A stretch of DNA of 64,000 nt, taken from the NCBI GenBank assembly GCA_016936255.1, contig JAFGYE010000091.1, positions 62,001-126,000 of the forward strand, given 5' to 3'. A program made the translations under genes and the position numbers. The notes beneath the pieces are model-generated. The model saw only the letters and a list, made by a program, of their open reading frames with translations. It made no database searches and had not been told where the DNA came from. Origin of the DNA: Marinifilaceae bacterium (GTDB lineage Bacteria; Bacteroidota; Bacteroidia; Bacteroidales; Marinifilaceae). Positions 1 to 9,791 of this stretch are shown here, piece after piece. Positions within the stretch are counted from its first letter, which is position 1. Each line of letters begins with the position of its first letter.

Positions 1-4
1 CGAA

Positions 5-3000
5 ATGAAAAAAATTACTTTACTACTTCTGATTTTTACGAATGTACTGATCGTAAATGCTCAGATAAAATTATCGGGTCGGGTTAACGATCAGCAAGGC
101 AATTCGTTGCCGGGCGTTAATGTTGTGCTGAAAGGGACAGTAAAGGGAACGGTTACTTCTCTTGATGGTAATTACAGTATCGAAGCAAAATCTGATGATG
201 TTCTGGTATTTTCGTTTATGGGATTTGCTTCGAAAGAAGAGCCTGTTAACGGACGTACGCTGATTAATGTAGTGCTTGGCGAAGATGTGCAGCAGCTTAA
301 TGAGGTTGTAGCTACAGCAATAGGTATTAAACAGCAAAAGAAAAAAATTGGATATGCAACAGAAAAAATTGTTGATGATGTAATTGTTCAGGCGAAAAGT
401 TTGAATTTGGGAGGTGCTTTAACCGGGCAGGTTGCAGGCTTAACGGTAACCAACCCAACAGGTATTTTTCAATCTCCTGATTTTCAGCTTCGGGGTAAAA
501 AACCTCTGATTGTATTGGATGGAATTCCGGTTGAGACCGATTTTTTTGACATCCCCACTGAAAATATTGAGAGCATAAACGTATTGAAAGGAACTTCGGC
601 TTCTGCTCTTTACGGAAGCAGAGGAAAAAATGGAGCAATACTTTTGACTTCTAAAAAAGGGACATCAAAAGAATTGCAAACAACAGTTTCAACAACTTTG
701 ATGGTGTCAGCCGGATATGCTGCTTTCCCTGATCCGCAGCATGAGTACGGCAGTGGCTCTAACGGACAATATGAATTTTGGGATGGAGCTGATGGTGGTA
801 TCTCTGATGGAGACATGACCTGGGGACCTAAATTTGAATCTGGAAAAATGATTGCGCAATGGAACAGTCCGATACGCGATAAAGTAACCGGTGAAACAAT
901 TGAATGGTATGGCGGGGTTAAAAACACTAAATATGATGATCGGTCGCGTTATGAGAGAGTTCCAACTCCATGGATTCAGCACAACAATTTAAAGAACTTT
1001 TTGAGTACCGGAATTATTTCGAATACCGATATGTCAATCAGTATGAAAACAGACCGTGGACAATTTATGATGACCGGTAAGTATGCTTATCAGAAAGGTC
1101 AGGTTCCCAGTTCCCGTGTTAACAGCGGCGGTTTAAATTTTAATGGAAGTTATAAACTGACAGAAGATCTTACGCTGGAAGGTGGTTTGTCTTATTCTAA
1201 GGTATATTCTCCAAACTATCCGCGATACGGATACGGACCTAAAAATCACATGTACACAGTTTTAGTGTGGATGAGTGACGATGTGGATGGTGAGGCTTTA
1301 AAAAACCACTTTTGGATACCGGGACAAGAAGGATATCAGCAGGCAAATTACAATTATGCGTGGTACAATAATCCATATTTTGCGTCCAGCGAATTAAAGC
1401 AGGCTCACGACAGAAATGTGATATCGGGTCAGGTGAAACTGCGTTGGGATATTCTTCCAAATCTTTCAATACAAGGACGGGGCGCTGTTCGAATGAAGGA
1501 TTTGTTTGAGAACATGCAAAGTCCTAAATCGTATATGAATTACGGTGATTCCCGTGAGGGTGATTACAAGACCTGGAATAGCGAGCAGACTAATTTCGAT
1601 ACCGATGTATTGCTTACATACACAGCCAATATTTCTGATGATCTTAATTTAACAGTGAATGGAGGAGCATCTTATTTTTACAGAAAATATCAGCAGGAAT
1701 ATGCGGCTACCGATGGATTAATTGTGCCGGGAATTTACAATATGGGGAATTCTCAGGGGCCCGTTATGGCTACTAACTATTTAGAGGAAAAAGCGACATC
1801 GAGTGTGTATGCTACGGCAACTCTGGATGTTTTTAAATCGTGGTTTTTAACACTAACAGGTCGTAACGATAAGTCGTCAACCATGCCTACTCAAAACAAC
1901 TCTTATTTTTATCCATCAGTTGCTTTGAGTACTATGGTTTCCGATTATATCACTATGCCAAAACAGGTCGATTATCTTAAAGTATATGGTTCATGGGCAC
2001 AGGTATCCAGTGATTTGGATCCTTATCAGATAGAGTCAACCTATTCCAATAACGGGACATTCGGGATGAATCCAAAAATTAGCTATCCGGCAGGAATTGT
2101 GAATTCAAATATAAAACCCGAAAAATCAACTTCAACAGAGTTTGGCTTGTCAACTTCATTTTTCAAAAATCGTTTGGGACTAGAAGGAACTTATTATAAA
2201 GTTGTTGATGAAAATCAAATTATACAACTGCCTTTATCCAAAGCTTCCGGATTTTCCAGTCGTTATGTAAATGGAAACGAATATGAAACAAAAGGTTTGG
2301 AGTTTGCGCTTTCTGCTAAATTAATTAACAAGGCTTTTAAATGGAATGTAAGAACCAATTGGAGCTTTAATAAAAAGACGCTTACAAAAATTTACGGAGG
2401 AGAAGAAAAATATAACGATCTGCGTGTTGGTGACAGAGCTGATGATATGTGGGGAACACAATGGCAAAAAACTGATGACGGGCGGTTGATTATTGATCCC
2501 AACACCGGATTGACTATAAAAGACAGTGAAAAAGGATATTTGGGGCATACAGATCCTAATGCCCGCTTCGGATTTCAAAATACATTTAACTACAAAAAAT
2601 TCACTCTTAATGTCGATTTCGATGGAGTAATTGGTGGTGTAATGTCATCGAAAACCATTCAGAAATTATGGTGGGGAGGACGCCATCCCGAATCTACAAC
2701 CGGCAGAGATGCTGAGTATGCAGCTGGAAAAGCAGTGTATGTTCCTAAAGGTGTTAATGTTCTTGCAAATGGAGATATCGTAGAAAACACCACTGCAGTC
2801 AGCTGGCAAACCTGGAGTCAGAATTATCCATACCGTGCAAATGTAACCGAAGATGAAAACAAGAAATTTGCCAATGTTTTTGATCGTTCCTATGTGAAAC
2901 TTCGCAAGGTCGCTCTTACTTATAATTTTGATAATAACAATAAGGTGAGGCTGTTGAATGGGGCCACTATTACCCTGTTTGCAAATAATGTGGCGGTTCT

Positions 3001-3106
3001 GAAAAATATTCCGCTTGTCGATCCTGATTTTACAACTGGGAATGATGATGATTTGCAGGATCCATCAGCACGTTACATTGGTGTAACAACAAAATTCACT
3101 TTTTAA
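5..3106 (+). CDS. SusC/RagA-type TonB-dependent outer-membrane transporter
   Basis: A 1033-residue protein of normal SusC length. It has a signal peptide (about residues 1-19), then a carboxypeptidase-like beta-sandwich (about 22-100, with GVNVVLKGT and FSFMGF), then the TonB plug (about 105-225, including VLDGIPVETDFFDIPTENIE and the LYGSRGKNG end), then a long barrel ending in phenylalanine. SusC proteins form a pedal-bin complex with a SusD lipoprotein and import ligands using TonB energy. The SusD gene starts 12 bases downstream, so they form an operon, followed by a secreted phosphatase. The ligand cannot be read from sequence; the phosphatase suggests a phosphorylated compound (inference). 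The upstream regulator lies outside the window. Confidence 0.95.
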   Translation: MKKITLLLLIFTNVLIVNAQIKLSGRVNDQQGNSLPGVNVVLKGTVKGTVTSLDGNYSIEAKSDDVLVFSFMGFASKEEPVNGRTLINVVLGEDVQQLNEVVATAIGIKQQKKKIGYATEKIVDDVIVQAKSLNLGGALTGQVAGLTVTNPTGIFQSPDFQLRGKKPLIVLDGIPVETDFFDIPTENIESINVLKGTSASALYGSRGKNGAILLTSKKGTSKELQTTVSTTLMVSAGYAAFPDPQHEYGSGSNGQYEFWDGADGGISDGDMTWGPKFESGKMIAQWNSPIRDKVTGETIEWYGGVKNTKYDDRSRYERVPTPWIQHNNLKNFLSTGIISNTDMSISMKTDRGQFMMTGKYAYQKGQVPSSRVNSGGLNFNGSYKLTEDLTLEGGLSYSKVYSPNYPRYGYGPKNHMYTVLVWMSDDVDGEALKNHFWIPGQEGYQQANYNYAWYNNPYFASSELKQAHDRNVISGQVKLRWDILPNLSIQGRGAVRMKDLFENMQSPKSYMNYGDSREGDYKTWNSEQTNFDTDVLLTYTANISDDLNLTVNGGASYFYRKYQQEYAATDGLIVPGIYNMGNSQGPVMATNYLEEKATSSVYATATLDVFKSWFLTLTGRNDKSSTMPTQNNSYFYPSVALSTMVSDYITMPKQVDYLKVYGSWAQVSSDLDPYQIESTYSNNGTFGMNPKISYPAGIVNSNIKPEKSTSTEFGLSTSFFKNRLGLEGTYYKVVDENQIIQLPLSKASGFSSRYVNGNEYETKGLEFALSAKLINKAFKWNVRTNWSFNKKTLTKIYGGEEKYNDLRVGDRADDMWGTQWQKTDDGRLIIDPNTGLTIKDSEKGYLGHTDPNARFGFQNTFNYKKFTLNVDFDGVIGGVMSSKTIQKLWWGGRHPESTTGRDAEYAAGKAVYVPKGVNVLANGDIVENTTAVSWQTWSQNYPYRANVTEDENKKFANVFDRSYVKLRKVALTYNFDNNNKVRLLNGATITLFANNVAVLKNIPLVDPDFTTGNDDDLQDPSARYIGVTTKFTF

Positions 3107-3118
3107 TAAACATCCAAA

Positions 3119-4624
3119 GTGTCCAAAAAGATAATAAAAATGAAAATGATTGTTAGAATATGTATTTGTATATTATTAGCTGCAGCAGCTGTTTCATGTA
3201 CTGATTTTGAGGAGCTTAATGAGGATCCGAATAAACCAACCCAAACCTCACCTCAGCTTTTGCTAACTACAGCATGTTGGGATGTATTTAGCGAATTTGA
3301 CAATTTTCAATACGAATCGCGAATGCTTGTAGCTACTGATGGAGAAAGCTCTGAACAGTTTTACAACTGGACAAGAGGAGATTTTGGTTCTTTTGATAAT
3401 TTGAGAAATATACAGAAACTGGAAGAGGAGTCCGTACGTGTAAGCTCTGATGCTAACTTGGCTCTTGCAAAATTTTTTAAGGCATGGTATTTCTATAACT
3501 TAACCATTAAGTATGGAGATATTCCTTTTTCTGAGGCTTTGCAAGGGGAGACCAACGAAATATATACTTCAAAATACGATACACAGGAAGATGTTTTTGT
3601 TGGAATTTTAAATCTACTGAAAGAAGCTGATACTTTGTTGGAAGGAAATAGTGAGATTATTACCGGAGATATTCTGAATGATGGTTCGTTGTCAAAATGG
3701 CAAAAATTAGTAAATGCCTTTCGTTTAAAGGTCTTGCTTACCTTATCTCACAAATCAACCATTGGAGGAGAATCTGTAGCATCACGTTTTGCAGTTATTT
3801 ATTCCGGTAAAGCTTTAATGAATGATGTAAGTGAAAGTACACAGATAAACTTTTTGGATCAATCGGGAAGCAGATACCTGAATTTTAATTCAAGCAGCTT
3901 TGGATCGGGATTGTATATGGATTCAACCTTTGTTCAAAAATTAATTGACCGGGAAGATCCCCGTTTGTTTGTGTATTGTACCCAAACACCAAATGCTCTT
4001 AAGGCAGGTAAAGCTGTTAACGATTTTACATCTTACGAAGGAGGAAATCCAACAGTACAATATAGTCTTGTAAACGCAAAAGCAGTGGCCGGAAATATTT
4101 CCAAGCCCAATTCCCGTTATTACGACGATCCGGTATGCGAATCAATGATGTTATTAGGATACCCTGAACAGCAGTTTATTATTGCTGAAGCAATTTTAAG
4201 AGGTTGGATTAGCGGCGATGCTGTGGCTGAGTACAACAAAGGAATTAAAGCATCTTTTTCATTTTTTGCGGGTCAGGCATCAACAAAAGGTTATAGTTCG
4301 TATTTAAGTGCCGAAGCATGTGATCAATACCTGTTAAATTCTTTTGTTGATTTGGATCAGGCTCCATCGGTAGATATGAAGATCTCGTATGTTATCACAC
4401 AAAAGTATCTTCAGACTTATTTTCAGGCTGGTAAAACGCCGTTTTTTGAGCAGCGCCGAACAGGTTATCCAATTTTCGAAACAGCACCGGGGGTAACAAT
4501 ACCTAACCGTTGGATGTATCCTCAAACGGAATATGATTACAACAAAACAAATGTAACCGAAGCGGTAACCCGCCAATTTTCCGGTAAGGATGATATCCGC
4601 GAAACTCCCTGGTATTTGAAATAG
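3119..4624 (+). CDS. SusD/RagB-family surface lipoprotein (SusD-like_2 type)
   Basis: A 501-residue lipoprotein. A hydrophobic signal ends in a lipobox with the acylated cysteine at about residue 27 (AAVSC), followed by DFEELNEDPNKPT, typical of SusD-like proteins. Other family features are FKAWYFYNLTIKYGDIPFSEAL in the TPR-like region and the final MYPQTEYDYN segment. It should cap the SusC barrel on the outside of the outer membrane and bind ligand. It is 12 bases downstream of the SusC gene, so translation is probably linked. Methionines at residues 8 and 10 are possible alternative starts that would still give a signal peptide. Confidence 0.94.
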   Translation: MSKKIIKMKMIVRICICILLAAAAVSCTDFEELNEDPNKPTQTSPQLLLTTACWDVFSEFDNFQYESRMLVATDGESSEQFYNWTRGDFGSFDNLRNIQKLEEESVRVSSDANLALAKFFKAWYFYNLTIKYGDIPFSEALQGETNEIYTSKYDTQEDVFVGILNLLKEADTLLEGNSEIITGDILNDGSLSKWQKLVNAFRLKVLLTLSHKSTIGGESVASRFAVIYSGKALMNDVSESTQINFLDQSGSRYLNFNSSSFGSGLYMDSTFVQKLIDREDPRLFVYCTQTPNALKAGKAVNDFTSYEGGNPTVQYSLVNAKAVAGNISKPNSRYYDDPVCESMMLLGYPEQQFIIAEAILRGWISGDAVAEYNKGIKASFSFFAGQASTKGYSSYLSAEACDQYLLNSFVDLDQAPSVDMKISYVITQKYLQTYFQAGKTPFFEQRRTGYPIFETAPGVTIPNRWMYPQTEYDYNKTNVTEAVTRQFSGKDDIRETPWYLK

Positions 4625-4719
4625 GGTAGTTTCATTTGTAATTAATTTTTCCTCGCTTCTCATCTGTAAGGATCAGGAGTGGGGAAATGCTTTTATTAAG
4701 TTTAAAAATATAGTAAGTA

Positions 4720-5694
4720 ATGAAAAAATTAAGTCTGATATTATTCAGTTTTTTAATCGTTCAAATGTCTTTTTCTCAATCTGTTGAGTTTAAGTTTAAC
4801 TCGAATGGGGAATTTAAAATCCTGCAACTGACAGATACGCATGTCACTGCAGGTAAAAACAATCAGCAGCACGTTATGGATTTGCTCGCAACTTTGGTTC
4901 AGGAAGAAAACCCTGATTTGGTAGTGTTTACCGGCGATGTAGTAACAGGTAGTGACAATCCTAAACCTTGTTATGAAATATTCGCGGAGTTCTTTAAAAG
5001 GCACAAGCTGCACTGGGCTGTAACACTTGGAAATCATGATTCAGAGAATAAAATGCCTAGAAACAATGTTGCGTCTATTCTGAATGGTCTTGATTTTTGC
5101 ATTAACCGACCTACAGATAATTTAAAGGGTACAAATTTTTTGTATGAAGTAAAAAGCAATACCAACCCGGATAGCAAGGCGATACTTTATTTTTTAGATT
5201 CTCAGGATTACAGCACAATAAAACCAAGAGTGGATGGTTATGGTTGGTTTTCAACCGAACAGGTGGTTTGGTACAAAGAGCAAAGCCAGAAGTTCATTGA
5301 TGAAAATAAGGATACAATTCCTGCATTAGCATTTTTTCATATCCCCTTGCCGGAGTATACTGATGCCTGGTGCAATGGTAAAGCATTTGGAACAAGAAAA
5401 GAGGTAGAGTGCTGCTCGAAAATTAATAGTGGCATGTTTGGGGCAATGGTAGAGCAAGGCGATGTTATGGGGACTTTTGTTGGGCACGATCACGTGAACG
5501 ATTATGTGGCATCATATTACAATATTGCTCTTGCATACGGTCGTGCTTCAGGTGCGGAGAATACCTATGGTGACTTAAAGCAGGGGGGCCGGGTTATTGT
5601 ATTGAAAGAAGGTAAACGAACATTTGATACATGGATTCGTGAAAAAGACGGAAAAATAAAGCAGGTTTGTAATTTTCCTGATTCGTTCCAATAA
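4720..5694 (+). CDS. Secreted calcineurin-like metallophosphoesterase
   Basis: A 324-residue protein with a signal peptide (about 1-20, ending SFSQ). The dimetal phosphoesterase motifs appear in order: DTH (D39, H41), GDVVTG (D73), GNHD (105-107), a lone His in FFHIPLPEY, and GHDH near residue 255. All metal ligands are present. The family hydrolyses phosphomonoesters or diesters; the overall arrangement resembles the Dcr2/purple-acid-phosphatase-like group. It follows SusC/SusD by 95 bases with no obvious terminator, so the three genes may form a locus that removes phosphate from a captured ligand. The substrate is unknown. Confidence 0.9.
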   Translation: MKKLSLILFSFLIVQMSFSQSVEFKFNSNGEFKILQLTDTHVTAGKNNQQHVMDLLATLVQEENPDLVVFTGDVVTGSDNPKPCYEIFAEFFKRHKLHWAVTLGNHDSENKMPRNNVASILNGLDFCINRPTDNLKGTNFLYEVKSNTNPDSKAILYFLDSQDYSTIKPRVDGYGWFSTEQVVWYKEQSQKFIDENKDTIPALAFFHIPLPEYTDAWCNGKAFGTRKEVECCSKINSGMFGAMVEQGDVMGTFVGHDHVNDYVASYYNIALAYGRASGAENTYGDLKQGGRVIVLKEGKRTFDTWIREKDGKIKQVCNFPDSFQ

Positions 5695-5740
5695 TATCCT
5701 GTTAAAATCTATATCAAGCTTTCGCGGATTTGGGTGAGTT

Positions 5741-5907
5741 TAATACCAATTTAATTTCAAAACAGACTTTAAATAAAATGAATTAATTTTTAGCTGTATC
5801 GAGGCAAAAAAGTAAAGCACAGCCATGTTACGATGCATCTTTTTTAACGAAGATATAGCTGAAAAGAAACATTTTATAAGGCATGTTTTGATGTTAATTT
5901 GGTATAA
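5741..5907. repeat. Palindromic MITE-like element
   Basis: The 300-base gap between the phosphatase and EamA genes is mostly one long imperfect inverted repeat. The arm at 5741-5780 (TAATACCAATTTAATTT start) is matched in reverse complement by 5870-5907 (ending TTAATTTGGTATAA). The interior also pairs with itself (TAGCTGTATCGAGGC against AGATATAGCT). There is no coding potential. The form fits a non-autonomous miniature element or a chromosomal palindromic repeat. No target duplication was identified. Confidence 0.6.
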
Positions 5908-5940
5908 ATACCAAACACGATATTATTTAAGACATGATTG

Positions 5941-5986
5941 AATACATCGTTTTTAGCAATTGGTATTTTGTTGAAAACGATGTATT
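5941..5986 (-). terminator. Hairpin downstream of the EamA gene
   Basis: A 13-bp perfect stem (AATACATCGTTTT at 5941-5953 against 5974-5986) lies 10 bases past the minus-strand EamA stop. There is no strong T-run, so it may be a weak terminator or mRNA end stabiliser. Confidence 0.45.
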
Positions 5987-5996
5987 TGCTTATCGG

Positions 5997-6920
5997 TTAA
6001 ATTTTGTTTTTCCTTGAGAAAAGAACTGCCGTAATTGCGCCGCCAATCACTAATACCGCACCAAGCATTGAATAGATACTTAAACTGTCTGTTTTTATCC
6101 ACGCTACATTCATCGAGGATAAAACGGCCATGGATGTTAGTGTAATAATTGGATTCACAGTAACAATTATACTTACTTTATAGGCTTCGGTGTACTTGAA
6201 AGCCAATGCCAGACAGCCATAGGCCACGAGAGTATTCATGCCCAGAAAAATCACGATCACCCACGAGGAAAAATCAAGATTTGAGAAGGCTGCAAAATCA
6301 ACAAAAGGAGCGTAGAGAATAGCCGGTATTCCGTAAAGAACCATATTTAACAGTTGAGCCGGGTGTTTTTGCACCAGTTTTTTTTGCAGTGAAGCATACA
6401 AAACCCACATTACTGCTCCTAATTCGATCCAGAAAAAACCCGTGTTGAATGCTTCGGTATCTTGTATAAAGGCTTGCAGCTGATTTCTGTAAAAAAGAAA
6501 TAAACCCAATCCTGCAATTCCAAATCCAAGTAATTGTTTGCTGTTTAATTTCTCTTTAAAAAAGAAAACTCCAACCATCGCTAATAAAATAGGAGCTGTT
6601 TGCATCGTAATTTGCGCATTACTCGGGCTGGTATAATTTATTCCCTGCATAAAACCCAGATAATTTACACCCAAAGCAAGTGCAGCAATTATCAAGATGA
6701 AAGGAGGTCGTTTTATAATATTTAATTGCTTTTTGTCGGTTATTAAATAGTAGAGAAACAGAATAGAAAAGGCAAGCGTAAAACGAAACCAGACTATAGA
6801 AACGGGATCCAGATCTTTCAGGCTGACTTTTAAGAAAATTGGGAGAAAACCCCATAAAAGTGCTGTAACCATGGCGTACAAAACACCTTTGTAATTGTTT
6901 GAAATCCCCTTTAGACTCAT
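5997..6920 (-). CDS. EamA/DMT-family membrane transporter
   Basis: A 307-residue protein with about ten hydrophobic helices arranged as two EamA repeats. The first repeat carries LYAMVTALLWGFLPIFLKVSL and DPVSIVWFRF; the second ends with VSIIVTVNPIITL, the usual drug/metabolite transporter signature. The family exports amino acids, nucleosides or other metabolites across the inner membrane; the substrate cannot be assigned. It appears monocistronic, convergent with the phosphatase gene and downstream of the S24 regulator on the same strand. Confidence 0.9.
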   Translation of the reverse strand: MSLKGISNNYKGVLYAMVTALLWGFLPIFLKVSLKDLDPVSIVWFRFTLAFSILFLYYLITDKKQLNIIKRPPFILIIAALALGVNYLGFMQGINYTSPSNAQITMQTAPILLAMVGVFFFKEKLNSKQLLGFGIAGLGLFLFYRNQLQAFIQDTEAFNTGFFWIELGAVMWVLYASLQKKLVQKHPAQLLNMVLYGIPAILYAPFVDFAAFSNLDFSSWVIVIFLGMNTLVAYGCLALAFKYTEAYKVSIIVTVNPIITLTSMAVLSSMNVAWIKTDSLSIYSMLGAVLVIGGAITAVLFSRKNKI

Positions 6921-7050
6921 GTTTTTGTTGGATTAAACTAATTTATTTAGAATGATTTTACAGAGCTAAAAGTAGGAAAAAAAAGGAGGAAGCAATTCGC
7001 TGTCAGGATTTAAATTTGAAGATTTTTATCGTCTTTTATTTTTTATTATT

Positions 7051-7755
7051 TCAAGCCGGTTCAGGCAATGTAAAGCTTACAAATCCCAAGGATTTCCATA
7101 CCTCCAACACTTGATTCAGGCTTACCTCAAAAGATAAATATTCCGGGTTGTCAGAAGTGAGCAGCAATTGATTGTTTTGAAAATCTTTTTTTACTCTTTT
7201 ATATACTATTCCATCGTCGTCAGTCAATACAATACAGCAGCTGTTATCTTTTATTAGTTCCCAATCCTGAACGTATTCACAAATTATGTATGCGGCGGAA
7301 GGAATTGGCAGCATGCTGTCTCCTTCAATCTGAAAAGCCCGGTAGGTTTTGTTTTCCGATAGCTCGGCAAATGGCATTCTGAAATTGGGCAATTCGCTGA
7401 TAAATTCAGCATCAGAATATCCGTTAAGATAACCTGCAGCAGCTTTTACTGGAACCAGACTGATCATTTCTTCATTTTGTGCATCTACTAAAATGGGCAA
7501 AACCCGAAGTTTGTCTCCTTTGGTGTCCTGTGTTTTTTCCTGATCCAATTTGCTGATATCCTCGTTAACCAATTCGTCTAAATTACGTTTGAAGAATTTC
7601 GAATATTTCATCAATGTGGTAATTTTTGGGACACTTCTTTTTTTCTCGTACGCACTGATTGATGAGGCTCCTATGCCAATTCGGTTCGATAATCTGCCTT
7701 GAGACAATCTTTTGCGCAGGCGTAAATGTTTAAGATTTTTATTTAAGTTTTCCAT
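7051..7755 (-). CDS. XRE-type regulator with S24 (LexA-like) autoprotease domain
   Basis: The N-terminal HTH (about residues 5-60, LRKRLSQGRLSNRIGIGASSI) is followed by an S24 peptidase fold: a likely cleavage segment AAAGYLNG, the nucleophile Ser in EGDSMLP, and the general-base Lys in GIVYKRV. All catalytic parts are present, so it may self-cleave on a stress signal as LexA and phage repressors do. I chose the ATG at 7755 (MENLNKN), not an upstream in-frame start at 7872, because the extra 39 residues are unlike the family and lie where the promoter should be. The aldehyde dehydrogenase gene is divergent, so the intergenic region could carry shared control sites (inference). Confidence 0.85.
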   Translation of the reverse strand: MENLNKNLKHLRLRKRLSQGRLSNRIGIGASSISAYEKKRSVPKITTLMKYSKFFKRNLDELVNEDISKLDQEKTQDTKGDKLRVLPILVDAQNEEMISLVPVKAAAGYLNGYSDAEFISELPNFRMPFAELSENKTYRAFQIEGDSMLPIPSAAYIICEYVQDWELIKDNSCCIVLTDDDGIVYKRVKKDFQNNQLLLTSDNPEYLSFEVSLNQVLEVWKSLGFVSFTLPEPA

Positions 7756-8015
7756 GATGAGGCTTTGTTCCGGTGAAATTTTTCGAGTTGCAAATGTACA
7801 TGTTTGGAGCTTCTTTCGGAGAATAGGAAAGAACAATTTACCGGATTTTCTGTCTGTTCCGGTATAGTTCATTGAAGATTAAGGAATTATAATGTGCAGA
7901 TATCAACTCTTTGAATTTAGTCCGTTCAATTATTGATTAAAATCAAAAGGTTTTGAATGAAGATCTTTACGCGAAAACCTGTATTTTGTAGTATCAAAAT
8001 AAATAAGTTGATACA

Positions 8016-9407
8016 ATGAACACAATAAAAGTAAATTCCCCGTTCGATGGCAGTTTAATTCAGGAAATTCCTTTGCACGATGAGTATCAGGTAGAAGAAA
8101 AATTGGCCAAAGCCTACGCCTTGTTTCAGGACCGGTCCCGCTGGCTGAAACCCTGCGAACGCATTGCCATATTGGAAAAAACAAAAGCCATTATGCAGAC
8201 GAGGGTCGAAGAACTCACAAAAACGGCAGCTTCCGAAGGCGGAAAACCTTATCAGGACAGTAAAGTGGAAGTGCTTCGTGCAATTAACGGCGTACAATTG
8301 GCCATTGAGCACATTGGTCAGTTAAAAGGAGAGCAAATTCCCATGGGAACCACAGTGGCTTCTATAAATCGATGGGCATTTACCCTGCGCGAACCAATTG
8401 GCATAGTTCTCAGCATAAGTGCTTTTAATCATCCGCTAAATCTGGCAGTGCATCAAATAATTCCGGCTTTTGCCGTTGGCACACCCGTTATCATCAAGCC
8501 GGCAACATCAACGCCACTGTCGGCAATCGAGTTGGTGAAAATTATGAAGGAAGCCGGATTGCCAGAGGATTGGGCACAGGTGGTTATTTGCAACCGCCAA
8601 AATGCCGAGAACATGGTGAAAGATTCACGGATCAACTACCTTTCATTCATAGGTTCGGCCGAAGTGGGATGGAATCTTCGGTCTAAGCTGTCGCCGGGAA
8701 CCCGATGTGCATTGGAGCACGGAGGTTCTGCACCGGTAATTGTCGAGGCAGATGCTGATCTTTCGCAAACCGTTCCCGCATTGGCAAAAGGAGGATTCTA
8801 TCATGCCGGTCAGGTATGTGTATCCGTTCAGCGGGTATATGTTCACGAAAATATCATCGAAGAATTTACCGCTCAACTGGTCGCAAAAGCCAATGCTTTG
8901 CATGTTGGAGATCCTATGGATCCTAAAACAGAAGTGGGACCGCTGATTCAGACTTACGAGGTCGATCGGGTAGAGCAATGGGTAAATGAAGCTAAAGCCG
9001 AAGGCGCGAAAATAATGTGTGGCGGGAAACGGATTTCTGATACCTGTTATCAGCCAACGGTTCTGCTGAATCCTGATTCTGAATCGAAAGTTTCTCAGCA
9101 CGAGGTGTTTGGTCCGGTGGTTTGTGTCTATGCTTATTCCAAATTGCAGGATGCCGTTAATCGCGCAAATTCATTGCCTTTGGCCTTTCAGTCAGCCATT
9201 TTTACCTCTAATTTAGATGTGGCTCTTGATGCCGTCAATCAACTGAATGCATCGGCTGTAATGGTAAACGATCACACCGCTTTTCGTGTCGATTGGATGC
9301 CTTTTGGCGGGCGCGATGCATCAGGAATCGGCATGGGAGGCATTCCGTATTCCATGCACGAAATGACCCGCGAAAAACTCATGGTGATTAAATCGAAAGT
9401 ATTGTAA
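8016..9407 (+). CDS. NAD(P)-dependent aldehyde dehydrogenase
   Basis: A 463-residue ALDH-superfamily enzyme. Visible motifs are FNHPLNLAVHQI and IIKPATSTPLSA (cofactor site), FIGSAEVG, the catalytic Glu in LEHGGSAPV and the catalytic Cys in GQVCVSVQRVYV. It oxidises an aldehyde to the acid through a thiohemiacetal. The CVSVQ context resembles the subgroup acting on small or phosphorylated aldehydes such as lactaldehyde or sulfolactaldehyde, but the substrate is uncertain. It is transcribed divergently from the S24 regulator and seems to be a single-gene unit. Confidence 0.92.
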   Translation: MNTIKVNSPFDGSLIQEIPLHDEYQVEEKLAKAYALFQDRSRWLKPCERIAILEKTKAIMQTRVEELTKTAASEGGKPYQDSKVEVLRAINGVQLAIEHIGQLKGEQIPMGTTVASINRWAFTLREPIGIVLSISAFNHPLNLAVHQIIPAFAVGTPVIIKPATSTPLSAIELVKIMKEAGLPEDWAQVVICNRQNAENMVKDSRINYLSFIGSAEVGWNLRSKLSPGTRCALEHGGSAPVIVEADADLSQTVPALAKGGFYHAGQVCVSVQRVYVHENIIEEFTAQLVAKANALHVGDPMDPKTEVGPLIQTYEVDRVEQWVNEAKAEGAKIMCGGKRISDTCYQPTVLLNPDSESKVSQHEVFGPVVCVYAYSKLQDAVNRANSLPLAFQSAIFTSNLDVALDAVNQLNASAVMVNDHTAFRVDWMPFGGRDASGIGMGGIPYSMHEMTREKLMVIKSKVL

Positions 9408-9557
9408 TTAATAGTCCGTTAGATTTTAGTAATTAGTAACTAGTTTGATTTACAAGATGCTTATTTTTAATATTTTAACCGGTAATTCTTTGTTCGTAAA
9501 ACACACTAAAAATCAAATATTTACAAAAGCTTAACGAACTGTTTGTAATAAAAATCA

Positions 9558-9584
9558 GGGCGGAATTCATTTTTCGCCTTTTTT
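9558..9584 (+). terminator. Possible rho-independent terminator
   Basis: A short GGCG/CGCC stem with a 12-base loop is followed by six Ts. It lies 150 bases downstream of the aldehyde dehydrogenase stop. Confidence 0.4.
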
Positions 9585-9592
9585 CATATTTT

Positions 9593-9680
9593 GGGCGTGT
9601 CCCTCCGGGTCAGGCTTTCCGTTACTACTCCTCGCTCATTCTTCGCTGTGGGGTATACACTCCAATCCTTCACGCAGGCC
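9593..9680. repeat. GC-rich interspersed repeat (GGGCGTGTCCC ... CACGCAGG)
   Basis: A sharply GC-richer block in an AT-rich spacer, starting GGGCGTGTCCCTCCGGGTC and ending near CTTCACGCAGG. From memory, similar GGGCGT...CACGCAGG blocks recur in many Bacteroidota intergenic regions. It has no open frame. Its role is unknown. Confidence 0.45.
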
Positions 9681-9755
9681 GATATTAGCTTTCGCTTCAA
9701 TAAATAGTACAAACCAAACGCAATTCTGTCCATTTACCAGCAAGCACCTCTATAT

Positions 9756-9787
9756 TAACTTTGTAGTAAAGATTTATAACAGGAGGT
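9756..9787 (+). promoter_or_regulatory. Promoter -7 element and strong ribosome-binding site of the pirin gene
   Basis: TAACTTTG at 9756-9763 matches the Bacteroidota TAnnTTTG box. AGGAGGT at 9781-9787 is a full Shine-Dalgarno sequence just before the ATG at 9792, which is unusual in this phylum and fixes the start. Confidence 0.65.
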
Positions 9788-9791
9788 AAAT

